This document shows, in pieces, positions 16,263-24,946 of a DNA stretch of 26,731 nt. This DNA is from Treponema sp. Lineage in GTDB: Bacteria; Spirochaetota; Spirochaetia; Treponematales; Treponemataceae. Location of the stretch: the NCBI GenBank assembly GCA_023231445.1, contig JALNVF010000031.1, positions 1 through 26,731 of the forward strand, given 5' to 3'. Position 1 is the stretch's first letter, and every line of letters begins with the position of its first letter. Below the pieces are notes generated by a model. That model had not been told where the DNA came from. It was given only the letters and a program-made list of their open reading frames with translations, and did not search any database. A program made the translations under genes and the position numbers.

Positions 16263-16953
16263 AATTGTTCACGTAGAAAATCTTGAAAAAACATATGTTA
16301 CATCAAGTGAGACTCTGACAGTTCTAAAATCTCTGAATCTTTCTGTCGAGGAAGGAAGCAAATCTGTTATTATTGGTGAAAGTGGCAGCGGTAAAAGTAC
16401 GCTTCTGAATATCATCGGAGGAATAGATACTGCGTCGGCGGGAAAAATTCAGTGTGGTAAATGGGACGTTACATCTCTTGACGAGGATGCACAGGCTGAA
16501 TATCGTGCACATTTCCTTGGATTGGTTTTTCAGTTTCATTATCTGCTCAAGGATTTTACGGCACTTGAAAATGTGTATCTTCCTGCATACATGGCCGGGG
16601 TGCCTAAAAAAGAAGCCGTGGAACGGGCACTAAAACTGCTTGCCGATGTTGATTTGTCTGATCGTGCAGATCATCTGCCTTCTCAACTTTCCGGCGGTGA
16701 ACGTCAGCGTGTAGCTGTCGCACGTGCATTGATTAACAACCCTTCTCTTATTCTTGCAGATGAACCAACAGGGAATCTGGATCCGGCAAACGCGGAACTT
16801 ATAGGCAATCTTCTCTTTTCTATGGCAGACAGATATAATAAAACTCTTATTCTTGTTACTCACGACAGGCACCTTGCTGCAAAAGGGTCTGTATGCTATG
16901 CGATACAGAACGGGCAGCTTGTACGAACAGCTCTGTCGGGAATTGAATTATGA
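16252..16953 (+). CDS. lolD: Lipoprotein-releasing ABC ATPase LolD
   Basis: 233 residues from ATG 16252, preceded by GGAGG at 16241-16245; ATG 16255 is equally possible, and an upstream TTG at 16237 overlaps the ribosome site and is rejected. All ATPase motifs are present: Walker A GESGSGKST, signature LSGGERQRVAVARAL, Walker B LILADEPTGNLD and switch VTHD. The Q-loop stretch FQFHYLLKDFTALENVYLP is the LolD/MacB form and matches LolD closely. It powers transfer of lipoproteins toward the outer membrane, which suits a lipoprotein-rich spirochaete. The stop overlaps the next start as ATGA. Confidence 0.93.
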   Translation: MMNEIVHVENLEKTYVTSSETLTVLKSLNLSVEEGSKSVIIGESGSGKSTLLNIIGGIDTASAGKIQCGKWDVTSLDEDAQAEYRAHFLGLVFQFHYLLKDFTALENVYLPAYMAGVPKKEAVERALKLLADVDLSDRADHLPSQLSGGERQRVAVARALINNPSLILADEPTGNLDPANAELIGNLLFSMADRYNKTLILVTHDRHLAAKGSVCYAIQNGQLVRTALSGIEL

Positions 16954-18281
16954 CAGTGAAATCATCACTGCTTTTTGCATACCGACTTGTTTTTCCGCGT
17001 ACGGACAAATCTTCATCGGCGAGGAGGAGCCTTTCCGGTGCACTTGTGTGCATTGGTATAAGTCTTGTCCCGCTTATAGTTGTACTAACAGTTTCAAACG
17101 GTATGATTCAGGGTATGACCGAGCGGATTATAGGTCTTTCTTCTTCTCATCTTGAAGCATTTATACCAAGAATGGCAGATGAAGCATCGTCGTCTGCAAA
17201 ACTTGAAGCTTTTGCATCGTATATGGCGGAGACCGAAGGTGTAACGGCTGCATATCCTGAAGTGAATGCGGCCGCTCTTGCGGCAGGTTCCTCGTATCGT
17301 ACAGGGGTACAGGTTCGTGCTGTACAGCCTGAAATTTTTTTCTGTAATAATTCGTTTCGTTCTTTGTTAAAAATCGTCGCTGGCAGTTATGAAAATTTTA
17401 AGTCAGGGACAAAAAGTGCTGTTGTGGGGCAGAAAACTGCGGAGCTGCTCGGCATTACACAGGGCAGTTCATTTCGTATTATCACTGCAGCTGCAGGAAA
17501 AGACGGAAATATTTATCCCCGTACGGCTCTGTTTACGGTAGCCGCTGTTGTATCATCGGGATATCAGGAACTTGACTCGATGTGGGTTTTTATTCCGCTT
17601 GATACGTCGTATTCCGTTATAAAACCGGGAACTGGACAATATTGTGTACTTATGGAGACCGCCGACGCATTTTCACCTGATATAGTACGTATACAGCGGA
17701 AATGTGAAGATGCAGCGGGATATAGTGCAAGCATCTACCGCTGGGATGAACTGAATCAGTCGGAATACGAGAATTTTTCTTCGACAAAAGTGATGCTCGT
17801 TTTTATTATGCTGCTTATTGTACTTGTAGCTTCCGTAAATATTTCGTCATCTCTCGTCATGCTGGTGATGGAGCGTCGTCGTGAAATTGCAATTATGAAA
17901 AGTCTTGGCGGTACGTCCGGTGGTATTACGTTTTCTTTCCTGTTGACCGGAATGGCAGCTGGTTGCGGCGGTGTATTTATAGGACTGCCGTTTGGTCTTG
18001 CCTGTGCAGTTAATGTAAACAAAATTGTTCATTTTCTTGAAAAAGTAGTAAACTCTGCTGCAGATTTTGTATATCTTTTAGAGGGACACAGTCCTTCGGC
18101 ATTTATCCATATAAATCTTATGGATCCGGCATATTACCTTACAGAAATACCGGTAACAGTTCCATTTAAAGATCTTGCAGTGATTGTTATTTCGACCATT
18201 TTTCTGTCACTGGTGATGTCTGTAATACCTGCATATAAGGCAGGAAGGGAAAAACCGCTCGAAACGTTACGCAAAGTATGA
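16950..18281 (+). CDS. lolE: Lipoprotein-releasing ABC permease, LolC/LolE family (second)
   Basis: 443 residues with the same plan as the first permease. One segment is at about 32-55 (LVCIGISLVPLIVVLTVSNG), a periplasmic domain at about 60-275, and three C-terminal segments near 278-300 (LVFIMLLIVLVASVNISSSL), 325-350 and 408-430. It differs clearly in sequence from the first, so the exporter would be a LolC/LolE heterodimer with LolD. The start overlaps the lolD stop as ATGA. The C terminus ends in the family-like stretch SVIPAYKAGREKPLETLR. A gap of 15 bases leads to mcsA. Confidence 0.88.
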   Translation: MTVKSSLLFAYRLVFPRTDKSSSARRSLSGALVCIGISLVPLIVVLTVSNGMIQGMTERIIGLSSSHLEAFIPRMADEASSSAKLEAFASYMAETEGVTAAYPEVNAAALAAGSSYRTGVQVRAVQPEIFFCNNSFRSLLKIVAGSYENFKSGTKSAVVGQKTAELLGITQGSSFRIITAAAGKDGNIYPRTALFTVAAVVSSGYQELDSMWVFIPLDTSYSVIKPGTGQYCVLMETADAFSPDIVRIQRKCEDAAGYSASIYRWDELNQSEYENFSSTKVMLVFIMLLIVLVASVNISSSLVMLVMERRREIAIMKSLGGTSGGITFSFLLTGMAAGCGGVFIGLPFGLACAVNVNKIVHFLEKVVNSAADFVYLLEGHSPSAFIHINLMDPAYYLTEIPVTVPFKDLAVIVISTIFLSLVMSVIPAYKAGREKPLETLRKV

Positions 18282-18287
18282 TATACT
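18259..18287 (+). promoter_or_regulatory. Candidate promoter for mcsA-mcsB-clpC
   Basis: TCGAAA (18259-18264), 17-base spacer, TATACT (18282-18287) preceded by TGA to give an extended -10. The predicted start near 18294 falls after the GAGG ribosome site at 18288-18291, so either the start point is slightly earlier or the message is near-leaderless. I see no CIRCE or CtsR box here. Confidence 0.4.
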
Positions 18288-18296
18288 GAGGCTGAT

Positions 18297-18836
18297 ATGT
18301 TGTGTGATTTTTGTCATAAACGGGAAGCTGTTTTTTTTATAGAGCAGACGGGAAAAACTTTCCGTAAAAAAATAAATATATGTATGGAATGTGCCGTAAA
18401 ACACGGTCTCTCTCCTGATCCGCAGAAAATTCAACGATCAATAGGTTCTTTGTTTGAAGAAATTTCTCAGGCAGAAAAAAACGGTAATCAGGAGGAAAAC
18501 AGACTTTGTCCTGTCTGTGGCAGAAGTCTTGCGGCCGTCAGAAGAACGGGAAGGGCAGGCTGTCCCGAATGCTGGGAAATATTTAAATCAGAATTGTCTT
18601 CGATACTAACTGAAAGGGGAATTACTGGACCGTATACAGGATCCATGCCTCTCAGAGTCGGTTCTTTTCGTTCAGCACTGACTGACCGTATGGATATAGA
18701 AACTAAACTAAAAGAATCTGTCAAGAATGAGGATTATGAAAAGGCGGCTGTTTACCGTGATTATCTGCGCGCGCTTGAAAAACATCCTGTCTCCGACGGA
18801 GGTACATCTGAGGAAAGGTCACAGAACAATGACTGA
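18297..18836 (+). CDS. mcsA: McsA-like zinc-finger/UVR protein
   Basis: A 179-residue cytoplasmic protein with four CxxC pairs (C3/C6, C29/C32, CPVC near 71-74, CPEC near 89-92), enough for two zinc fingers, then a UVR helical domain near 142-170 (LKESVKNEDYEKAAVYRDYL). This is the McsA architecture; in Firmicutes McsA activates the arginine kinase McsB and works with ClpC in the stress response. Here it is followed directly by mcsB and clpC, which supports the name. There is no ctsR gene in front, unlike the B. subtilis operon. The ATG at 18297 has GAGG 5 bases upstream. The stop overlaps mcsB by 8 bases (ATGACTGA). Confidence 0.88.
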   Translation: MLCDFCHKREAVFFIEQTGKTFRKKINICMECAVKHGLSPDPQKIQRSIGSLFEEISQAEKNGNQEENRLCPVCGRSLAAVRRTGRAGCPECWEIFKSELSSILTERGITGPYTGSMPLRVGSFRSALTDRMDIETKLKESVKNEDYEKAAVYRDYLRALEKHPVSDGGTSEERSQNND

Positions 18837-19914
18837 ATCATCAGTTTTTAGCGGGGAACCATGGTATACATACAACGGTACAGATAGTGATGTAGTTGTA
18901 TCTACAAGGGGCAGACTTGCACGTAATCTTGCAAATTTTCAGTTTCCTGAAACATTACGCAGCGATGATTCCGAACGTGTACGTGCGCTTGTTTTTGATT
19001 CGTTTTCCCAGTTTGAGAATGCAGACGATTTTCATTATGTACAATCCGATGCACTGGGCGATCTTGGAGCACGAATACTTACTGAACGCGGAGTACTGGA
19101 CATACCTTCAGCATCAGGGATCGTTATGCGTTCTGACGGAAGAGTTTCCTGTTTAGTAAACAGTATTGACCATGTGCGTATAGCGTCATTCGCACCGGGA
19201 ATTAACTGCGAAAAAGTTTTTTCGGACTGCCATTCAATTGACGAAGAACTGCAGAAGACGCTGCAATTTGCTGCGTCATATGAATACGGGTATCTTACCG
19301 CTTCTGTCAATGATGTAGGAAGCGGGCTGAAGCTTTCGGTCCGGGTTCATCTGCCGTCGCTTTCATTTTTGGGTGAATCAGAAAATATATTCAGGGGATT
19401 ACGTGAAAAAGGATTGTGTGTTACGTCTGTGTATGGTACCGGTGATGATTACGGAAAATCTCTTGGTTCATACTACCAGATTTCAACATTTTCATCCTTT
19501 ACCGGCAGTGAACTTGACCAGATAGCTTCGATTAAAAGCGCGGGTAAATATATTGTCGAAACAGAGCGAAAGTTCCGCTTGAAATGTACCGAAAATAAAC
19601 CGACTGTAGTACATAATATCATATTACGGTCGTTTGCGGCTGCAAAATTCAGTGCTCTTATGCCTCTGAGAGAAGCTGTTGCTGTTATTTCTTCAGTAAA
19701 GTGGGGACTTGATATGGGGATTATTCACGGTATAGACGATAGTACGCTTTGCGGACTGTTGTACCGTGTACAGAATGGACATCTGGAATTCCTGTTGCAG
19801 AACGGAAATTTTACTTTTGAAGATGATATAAAAGACGATCTTCCACAGAAAATAGAACGTCTGCGTGCGCTCATTCTGCAGGAAGCATTTGAAAAAATCA
19901 GTTTTGCTTCGTAA
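18829..19914 (+). CDS. mcsB: McsB-like ATP:guanido phosphotransferase, active site degenerate
   Basis: 361 residues from ATG 18829 (AGGAAAGG at 18811-18818), the usual McsB length; a longer frame upstream lies within mcsA and is not supported. The fold is recognisable from STRGRLARNL (usually SSRIRLARN), from HLPSL after the active-site loop, and from the C-terminal KWGLDMGIIHG. Key residues differ. The NEEDH motif with a catalytic Glu reads NSIDH (111-115). The CPTN loop reads SVND with Ser159 in the Cys position. The GEGTE-type loop before QIS reads GTGDDYGKS. The ERDxxRA stretch that binds phosphoarginine reads KIERLRA. It may therefore be a pseudokinase keeping a structural role with McsA and ClpC. 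Motif comparison is from memory of the family. Confidence 0.85.
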   Translation: MTESSVFSGEPWYTYNGTDSDVVVSTRGRLARNLANFQFPETLRSDDSERVRALVFDSFSQFENADDFHYVQSDALGDLGARILTERGVLDIPSASGIVMRSDGRVSCLVNSIDHVRIASFAPGINCEKVFSDCHSIDEELQKTLQFAASYEYGYLTASVNDVGSGLKLSVRVHLPSLSFLGESENIFRGLREKGLCVTSVYGTGDDYGKSLGSYYQISTFSSFTGSELDQIASIKSAGKYIVETERKFRLKCTENKPTVVHNIILRSFAAAKFSALMPLREAVAVISSVKWGLDMGIIHGIDDSTLCGLLYRVQNGHLEFLLQNGNFTFEDDIKDDLPQKIERLRALILQEAFEKISFAS

Positions 19915-19930
19915 ATATTTGGGGGATATC

Positions 19931-22528
19931 ATGAAAGGCTTATCACCACGTGCTCAGCGTCTTATTGCGGCACTTGCTCAGGATGAAGGTCGGAAAAGTG
20001 GAAGTGACCAGCTGTTACCGGAACATGTACTTCTGGCGCTTTTAAAAAGTGCTGATGGACTTGGCTATGCACTGTTACAGATGCTTCATATAAATGTTCT
20101 TACGTATCAGCTTGCACTTGAACAGAGTCTTTCGTCGAGAACTCCTGCATCTTCTTTGAGCGATCTTCCTGCCGGACGCCGAATACGAACAATTCTCGAT
20201 CTGGCAGGTATTGAGTCACGTGCACTCCGTAATGACTACATCGGCACTGAGCATCTTATCCTTGCTTCAATTCGGGAAGAGGGAAGTGTTACGGCCCGGT
20301 ATTTTGAAAAAGCTTCAATAACTATTGAAGATGCGCGTAAACTTGTTCCTGATGTACAGATTCATAATCCATCATCGGCAGGAGAGCAGAGTGCCCGTTC
20401 AATTGCAAAATCTGTCTTTCAAAATCTGCTTGGAAACGGGAGCAATTCCGAAAATATTGTCCCAATTGCGAATTCTGATTCACCGCAATCACAGTCTAAA
20501 CTTCGATCAAATCAGAATAATCCGTCTTTCCTTTCTGAATTCAGCAGGGACATTACACGTATAGCCCGTGAAGAAAACTGTGATCCGGTTGTCGGACGAG
20601 AAAAAGAAATTAAGCGTATTATACAGATATTGTCCCGCCGTACAAAAAATAATCCTGTGCTTATAGGTGAACCCGGAGTTGGTAAGACCGCTATAGTAGA
20701 AGGGCTGGCACAGTGTATTGCGAAGGGAAATGTCCCCCGGAATCTCCTTAAGAAACGGATTTTGTCCCTTGATCTTGCTGCACTCATTGCCGGTACAAAA
20801 TACCGGGGTGAGTTTGAGGATCGTATGAAAAAAATGATGAAGGAAGTGAGCGAGGACAGAACAATTATTTTATTCATTGACGAACTTCATACAATCATAG
20901 GAGCCGGAGGCCCGGAAGGTACAATGGATGCATCGAATATGCTTAAACCTGCGCTGAGTCGTGGCGAGATTCAGATAATCGGTGCTACAACGACAAAGGA
21001 ATACAGTAAATATATTGAAAAGGATTCTGCTCTCGAACGCAGGTTTCAGATGGTAAAAGTAGAAGAACCGACCGATGAAGAAACTGTGCAGATCCTTGAA
21101 GGAATAAAAGCAAAATATGAAGATTTCCACGGTGTCGTTTATGACGATAATGTTATTCCCGCGATCGTGACATTTTCCCGCCGGTATATCCCCGAACGTT
21201 CTCTTCCTGACAAAGCTATAGATATTCTTGATGAAGCCGGCGCGGCGAAGAAAATACAGGAAGAGGCTAAGCCAGCCGAACTGGCAGAACTGGAACAGAG
21301 TATTGAACAGCTTGCGGAAGAGAAGTCAAAACTTGTAGCCGATCAGGATTATGAAAGAGCTGCTCTTGTACGCGACAAAGTACTTGATCTGAAACACAGA
21401 CTTGAAGTTTACAGTGAATACTGGAAAAACAGTAACGGCGGAGTGAAAAAACATGTATCTGAACAGGATATCTGCCGTATTATAGGTGCAATGACCGGAA
21501 TTCCTGTTGAACAGCTTGATTCTTCGGAAACAACACGACTTGTACACATGGAAGAAGAAATGCACAAAAGTGTCATAGGTCAGGAAGAGGCTGTTCATCT
21601 TATTGCCGGTGCTGTACGGAGAAGTCGTGCCGGCATTTCGTCTCCGAAACATCCTCTGGGGTCGTTTATTTTTCTTGGACCGACAGGCGTTGGAAAAACA
21701 CAGCTTGCGAAAGCCCTTGCAAAATTTCTTTTCGGCAGCGAGGAGATGCTTGTGCGTATCGATATGTCCGACTATATGGAAAAACATAATGCAAGCCGTC
21801 TGGTTGGTGCACCACCCGGATATGTGGGGTATGAAGAAGGCGGCGTACTCACAGAAGCAGTTCGCCATCATCCGTACGCCGTTGTCCTGCTTGATGAGAT
21901 AGAGAAAGCTCATCCTGATGTTTTTAATCTGCTTCTTCAACTGCTTGAGGAAGGTGAACTCAGCGATAATCTGGGACATACGGTAAATTTCCGTAATACG
22001 GTTATTATCATGACAAGTAATGCCGGTGCACGCCAGATTACAAGCGATGGGCGGGTAGGGTTCTCGACCTCGGGCAGTGGTGTACTTCCTTACAGTGAAA
22101 TTCGTTCAAGTGCGCTTGCGGAACTTAGGAAACTGCTCAGTCCGGAACTACTTAATCGTATAGATGACGTTGTTGTATTCAGTGCACTTACAAAAGAGCA
22201 GGTCGGACGTATTCTTGACATACAGATACAGGAACTTTCGGACAGACTAAAAGAAAAGAATCTGTCGATCAAAGTAAAACCTAAAGCGCGGAAGTATCTT
22301 ATTGACCACGGCTATGATCCTGAAATGGGCGCACGTCCGATGCGTCGTCTTATTCAACGTGAGATAGAAGATCCTCTTTCTGTCGAGATTCTTTCTGGTA
22401 AAGGAAGTGGCAGCAATACTGTTTCTGTTGAATGTACGAACGACAGACTGCATGTCCGCTTTGAGAAACCAAAACCTGCAGCGGTGTCTGCACCTGTTGA
22501 AAAACCTTTACTGGAAGCATCAAGATAA
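19931..22528 (+). CDS. clpC: ATP-dependent Clp protease ATPase ClpC
   Basis: 865 residues from ATG 19931, with GGGGG at 19921-19925. It is an AAA+ unfoldase that feeds ClpP. It has two ClpN repeats (about residues 5-75 and 80-150) and a flexible Ser/Asn/Gln-rich linker near 155-205. D1 carries Walker A GEPGVGKT (246-253) and ALERRF. A short middle domain with a UVR motif lies near 463-498 (LVADQDYERAALVRDKVLDL). D2 carries Walker A GPTGVGKT (583-590) and LLDEIEKAH. The VGF tripeptide at 709-711 sits where ClpP-binding loops lie. The short UVR-type middle domain separates ClpC from ClpB, whose middle domain is long and which lacks the VGF loop. It lies 16 bases after mcsB. Confidence 0.95.
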   Translation: MKGLSPRAQRLIAALAQDEGRKSGSDQLLPEHVLLALLKSADGLGYALLQMLHINVLTYQLALEQSLSSRTPASSLSDLPAGRRIRTILDLAGIESRALRNDYIGTEHLILASIREEGSVTARYFEKASITIEDARKLVPDVQIHNPSSAGEQSARSIAKSVFQNLLGNGSNSENIVPIANSDSPQSQSKLRSNQNNPSFLSEFSRDITRIAREENCDPVVGREKEIKRIIQILSRRTKNNPVLIGEPGVGKTAIVEGLAQCIAKGNVPRNLLKKRILSLDLAALIAGTKYRGEFEDRMKKMMKEVSEDRTIILFIDELHTIIGAGGPEGTMDASNMLKPALSRGEIQIIGATTTKEYSKYIEKDSALERRFQMVKVEEPTDEETVQILEGIKAKYEDFHGVVYDDNVIPAIVTFSRRYIPERSLPDKAIDILDEAGAAKKIQEEAKPAELAELEQSIEQLAEEKSKLVADQDYERAALVRDKVLDLKHRLEVYSEYWKNSNGGVKKHVSEQDICRIIGAMTGIPVEQLDSSETTRLVHMEEEMHKSVIGQEEAVHLIAGAVRRSRAGISSPKHPLGSFIFLGPTGVGKTQLAKALAKFLFGSEEMLVRIDMSDYMEKHNASRLVGAPPGYVGYEEGGVLTEAVRHHPYAVVLLDEIEKAHPDVFNLLLQLLEEGELSDNLGHTVNFRNTVIIMTSNAGARQITSDGRVGFSTSGSGVLPYSEIRSSALAELRKLLSPELLNRIDDVVVFSALTKEQVGRILDIQIQELSDRLKEKNLSIKVKPKARKYLIDHGYDPEMGARPMRRLIQREIEDPLSVEILSGKGSGSNTVSVECTNDRLHVRFEKPKPAAVSAPVEKPLLEASR

Positions 22529-23844
22529 TGAAAAACATACAATTTTCAGATTTTGGCAGAAAACTTTGCGGCCCGTCGGGCATTAATCAGCTTATGGATG
22601 ACATCGGGAAACCTCTTCCTAAGAATATTCCCGTCTGCCAGATGGGGGGTGGAAATCCTGCCCGCATTCCGGAAGTAGAAGCAATGTACCGGACTCAGAT
22701 GGAAAAAATTCTTAATCATGGAGAGGATTTTGAGAATCTTATAGGCCGCTATGATGCTCCCCAGGGCCGGACTTCGTTTATCGAGTTTTGTGCAGGATAT
22801 CTTTCAAAGACATTCGGCTGGAATATAGGTCCGGAAAATATTGCCGTTACGAACGGAAGTCAATCGGCGTTTTTTTATTTGTTCAATATGTTCAGTGGTA
22901 CATATACACAAGGAGGGACAGAGAACGGTGTAAAAATAAAAAAGACAGTTGTATTTCCTCTTGTTCCTGAGTATGTAGGATATGCTGATCAGGGAATTGA
23001 TACCGGTACGTTTATAGGTATCCCTGCAGGTTTTTCGTTGTATCCGAATCATACATTTAAATATCATATTGACTTTGAAAGACTTGAACAGTACCTTGAG
23101 GATCACGATAATGTGGGTGCGCTTTGTGTCTCTCGTCCGACTAATCCGACCGGTAATGTACTTACCGACGACGAGGTTCACCATCTGGCATGTCTTGCAG
23201 AACGTTATGGCATTCCTCTGTTTGTAGACAACGCATACGGATTACCGTGGCCTGACATTATTTTCAGTGACGCAAAACCTTACTGGGACGAAAACGTTGT
23301 GCTTTCAATGAGTCTGTCGAAAATCGGTCTTCCCGCACTGCGTACGGGCATTATCATTGCACAAAAGGAACTTATAAATGCAGTTTCCCGGATGAACGCG
23401 ATTGCGGCGCTTGCATCAGGCAGTATGGGGCAGGCACTTGCCGGCGAACTTATAGGAAGCGGAGTACTTGTGGAGACAGCAAAAAACAGTGTGCGTCCGT
23501 TTTATGAGAAAAAATCGGAATACATGCAGAAATGTATTCACAATTATTTTTCAGGAACTTGTTACTATATTCACAAAAGCGAAGGATCCATATTTCTCTG
23601 GCTTTTCATGCCTGATCTGAGTATTCCGACTAAGGAACTATACGAACTGCTGAAAAAGCAGGGAGTTTTTGTCATGCCCGGCGAGTACTTTTTTTTCGGC
23701 AGTCCATCCGACGGTTCGCAGCCGCCTGTTGAAGAACATCCTCATTTTACGAAATGTCTGCGGCTGAATTATGCACGCCCCGACAATGAAATAAGCAGGG
23801 CTGTCCGTATAATTTCAGAATTGTACCGACGTAATTGCAAATAA
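22528..23844 (+). CDS. avtA: Valine-pyruvate type aminotransferase (AvtA-like)
   Basis: A 438-residue fold-type I PLP enzyme. The N-terminal block resembles E. coli AvtA, with LCGPSGINQLMDDIG then MGGGNPARIPEVEAMYR. SRPTNPTGN (binding of the cofactor/substrate) lies near 210, DNAYGLPWPD near 236, and the PLP lysine is K265 in SLSKIGLPALRTG. The C-terminal RLNYARP carries the likely carboxylate-binding Arg. AvtA transaminates valine and pyruvate to 2-oxoisovalerate and alanine; here substrate choice is inferred from similarity. The clpC stop and this start overlap by one base (TAATG), with GGAAG about 11 bases upstream, suggesting coupling. Confidence 0.88.
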   Translation: MKNIQFSDFGRKLCGPSGINQLMDDIGKPLPKNIPVCQMGGGNPARIPEVEAMYRTQMEKILNHGEDFENLIGRYDAPQGRTSFIEFCAGYLSKTFGWNIGPENIAVTNGSQSAFFYLFNMFSGTYTQGGTENGVKIKKTVVFPLVPEYVGYADQGIDTGTFIGIPAGFSLYPNHTFKYHIDFERLEQYLEDHDNVGALCVSRPTNPTGNVLTDDEVHHLACLAERYGIPLFVDNAYGLPWPDIIFSDAKPYWDENVVLSMSLSKIGLPALRTGIIIAQKELINAVSRMNAIAALASGSMGQALAGELIGSGVLVETAKNSVRPFYEKKSEYMQKCIHNYFSGTCYYIHKSEGSIFLWLFMPDLSIPTKELYELLKKQGVFVMPGEYFFFGSPSDGSQPPVEEHPHFTKCLRLNYARPDNEISRAVRIISELYRRNCK

Positions 23845-23863
23845 GCATTTTTCATTGTAAAAT
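23835..23863 (+). promoter_or_regulatory. Candidate promoter for the ABC uptake operon
   Basis: TTGCAA (23835-23840, inside the last codons of the aminotransferase), 17-base spacer, TAAAAT (23858-23863). The expected start point near 23870 lies close to the ATG at 23873. Confidence 0.45.
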
Positions 23864-23872
23864 CAGAGTACT

Positions 23873-24946
23873 ATGAAATATATGCATACGTTCAGATTTT
23901 TTACAGCTGTCTGCCTTGTGACTTTTATGATACTTCCTGTCTGTGCAGGAGGAAAAAAGGATATAGTGCAGAAAGAAGAGACTGTACCTGCTCAAACAGG
24001 AACGGCTTCTTCCGTTCAGAGTACTGTTCCCGTTCACTCTTCAACATCGGGTGATCAAGTCCGTATCGGAATATTAAACGGACCTGTCAGTATTCCTGTC
24101 GCATTTATGGTCGATGCAAAACCTCTTATTAACGGCAGATTTGTGGTGTTTGACAAATATGCAACTCCTCAGGCTCTTCTGCCTAAGATATTGAAAGGTG
24201 AAGCCGACATCGGTTTTATGCCGGCAAATATTGCTGCAAAAGTATATAACAGTGCGGCGGGAGCTCTGTTATGCGCCGGTATTTCCGGTAACGGTAATTT
24301 GTATCTTATAACGAAAGACAGGGGTATAAAGACACTTGCCGACCTTGCCGGTAAAACGGTGTCTGTCGCAGGGCAGGGGGCTACCCCTGAATATCTGTTC
24401 CGCTGGATCCTGGCACAAAACAAAATTCCCGTGGACAGTGAAAACGGTGTAAAACTTGATTATACTGTTCCGACTCCCGATATTGCAGCAGAACTGCTTT
24501 CCGACAAAATCAAATATGCAATTGTACCGGAACCATTTGCGACGGTTGCGCTGATAAAATCAAAGGATGTTGTTCGTGCACTTGACCTGCAGTATGAATT
24601 CGGTGCAATTGAAGGCAAAAATGCAACATATCCACTCACCGTTATGGTCGTAAGCAAATCGTTTGCGGACCGGGAACCTGATACGGTGCGTGCGTTTATG
24701 AGTGCTTTCGGTAAGTCTGTTGAGTGGACAACGACGAATCCACAGAAAGCAGGGGTTCTTGTGCAGAAATATACGCTTGGACTTATGGCTCCGGTGGTCG
24801 CAAATGCCGTTCCGTACAGCTGTCTGATATGGAAAAATGCGGATGATTCAAAAAAAGAAATAGAGCGTCTGCTTTCGATTTTTTTTGAATTTGCACCAGA
24901 TTCTGTTGGTGGAAAGCTTCCTGATGAAGGCTTTTACTTTAAATAA
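23873..24946 (+). CDS. ABC transporter substrate-binding lipoprotein (NMT1/SsuA-like)
   Basis: 357 residues. The N terminus is a lipoprotein signal, with hydrophobic stretch FFTAVCLVTFMI and lipobox LPVC at C24 followed by AGGKK, a typical spirochaetal tether. Residues about 25-60 are a Ser/Thr/Gln linker. From about 62 the binding fold begins (VRIGILNGPVSIPVAFM), with GEADIGFMPANIAAKVY near 106 and LADLAGKTVSVAGQGATPEYL near 160. These are the pattern of the nitrate/sulfonate/taurine and thiamine-precursor binding family. The substrate cannot be told; no operon neighbour here betrays it and no riboswitch was recognised in the 28-base leader gap. ATG 23873 or ATG 23882 are possible starts; no strong ribosome site is present. 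The next gene starts inside it. Confidence 0.87.
   Translation: MKYMHTFRFFTAVCLVTFMILPVCAGGKKDIVQKEETVPAQTGTASSVQSTVPVHSSTSGDQVRIGILNGPVSIPVAFMVDAKPLINGRFVVFDKYATPQALLPKILKGEADIGFMPANIAAKVYNSAAGALLCAGISGNGNLYLITKDRGIKTLADLAGKTVSVAGQGATPEYLFRWILAQNKIPVDSENGVKLDYTVPTPDIAAELLSDKIKYAIVPEPFATVALIKSKDVVRALDLQYEFGAIEGKNATYPLTVMVVSKSFADREPDTVRAFMSAFGKSVEWTTTNPQKAGVLVQKYTLGLMAPVVANAVPYSCLIWKNADDSKKEIERLLSIFFEFAPDSVGGKLPDEGFYFK

Noticed and set aside
16853..17155. Plus-strand 100-residue frame across the lolD/lolE junction
   Set aside because: Covers parts of two certain genes in another frame.
18240..18296. CIRCE or CtsR operator before mcsA
   Set aside because: No TTAGCACTC/GAGTGCTAA pair and no tandem GGTCAAA heptads are present.
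18727..18828. Upstream extension of McsB from ATG 18727
   Set aside because: The extra 34 residues overlap mcsA and do not resemble the McsB start; ATG 18829 has a ribosome site and the ATGACTGA overlap.
21326..21979. Minus-strand 217-residue frame within clpC
   Set aside because: It is a shadow of the well-conserved clpC coding strand; composition is rich in Phe, Cys and Lys with no recognisable domain.
19931..22528. ClpB rather than ClpC
   Set aside because: Middle domain is short and of UVR type, a VGF ClpP loop is present, and mcsA-mcsB sit upstream.
23845..23872. Thiamine or other riboswitch before the importer
   Set aside because: Only 28 bases separate the genes, far too short for a known riboswitch aptamer.
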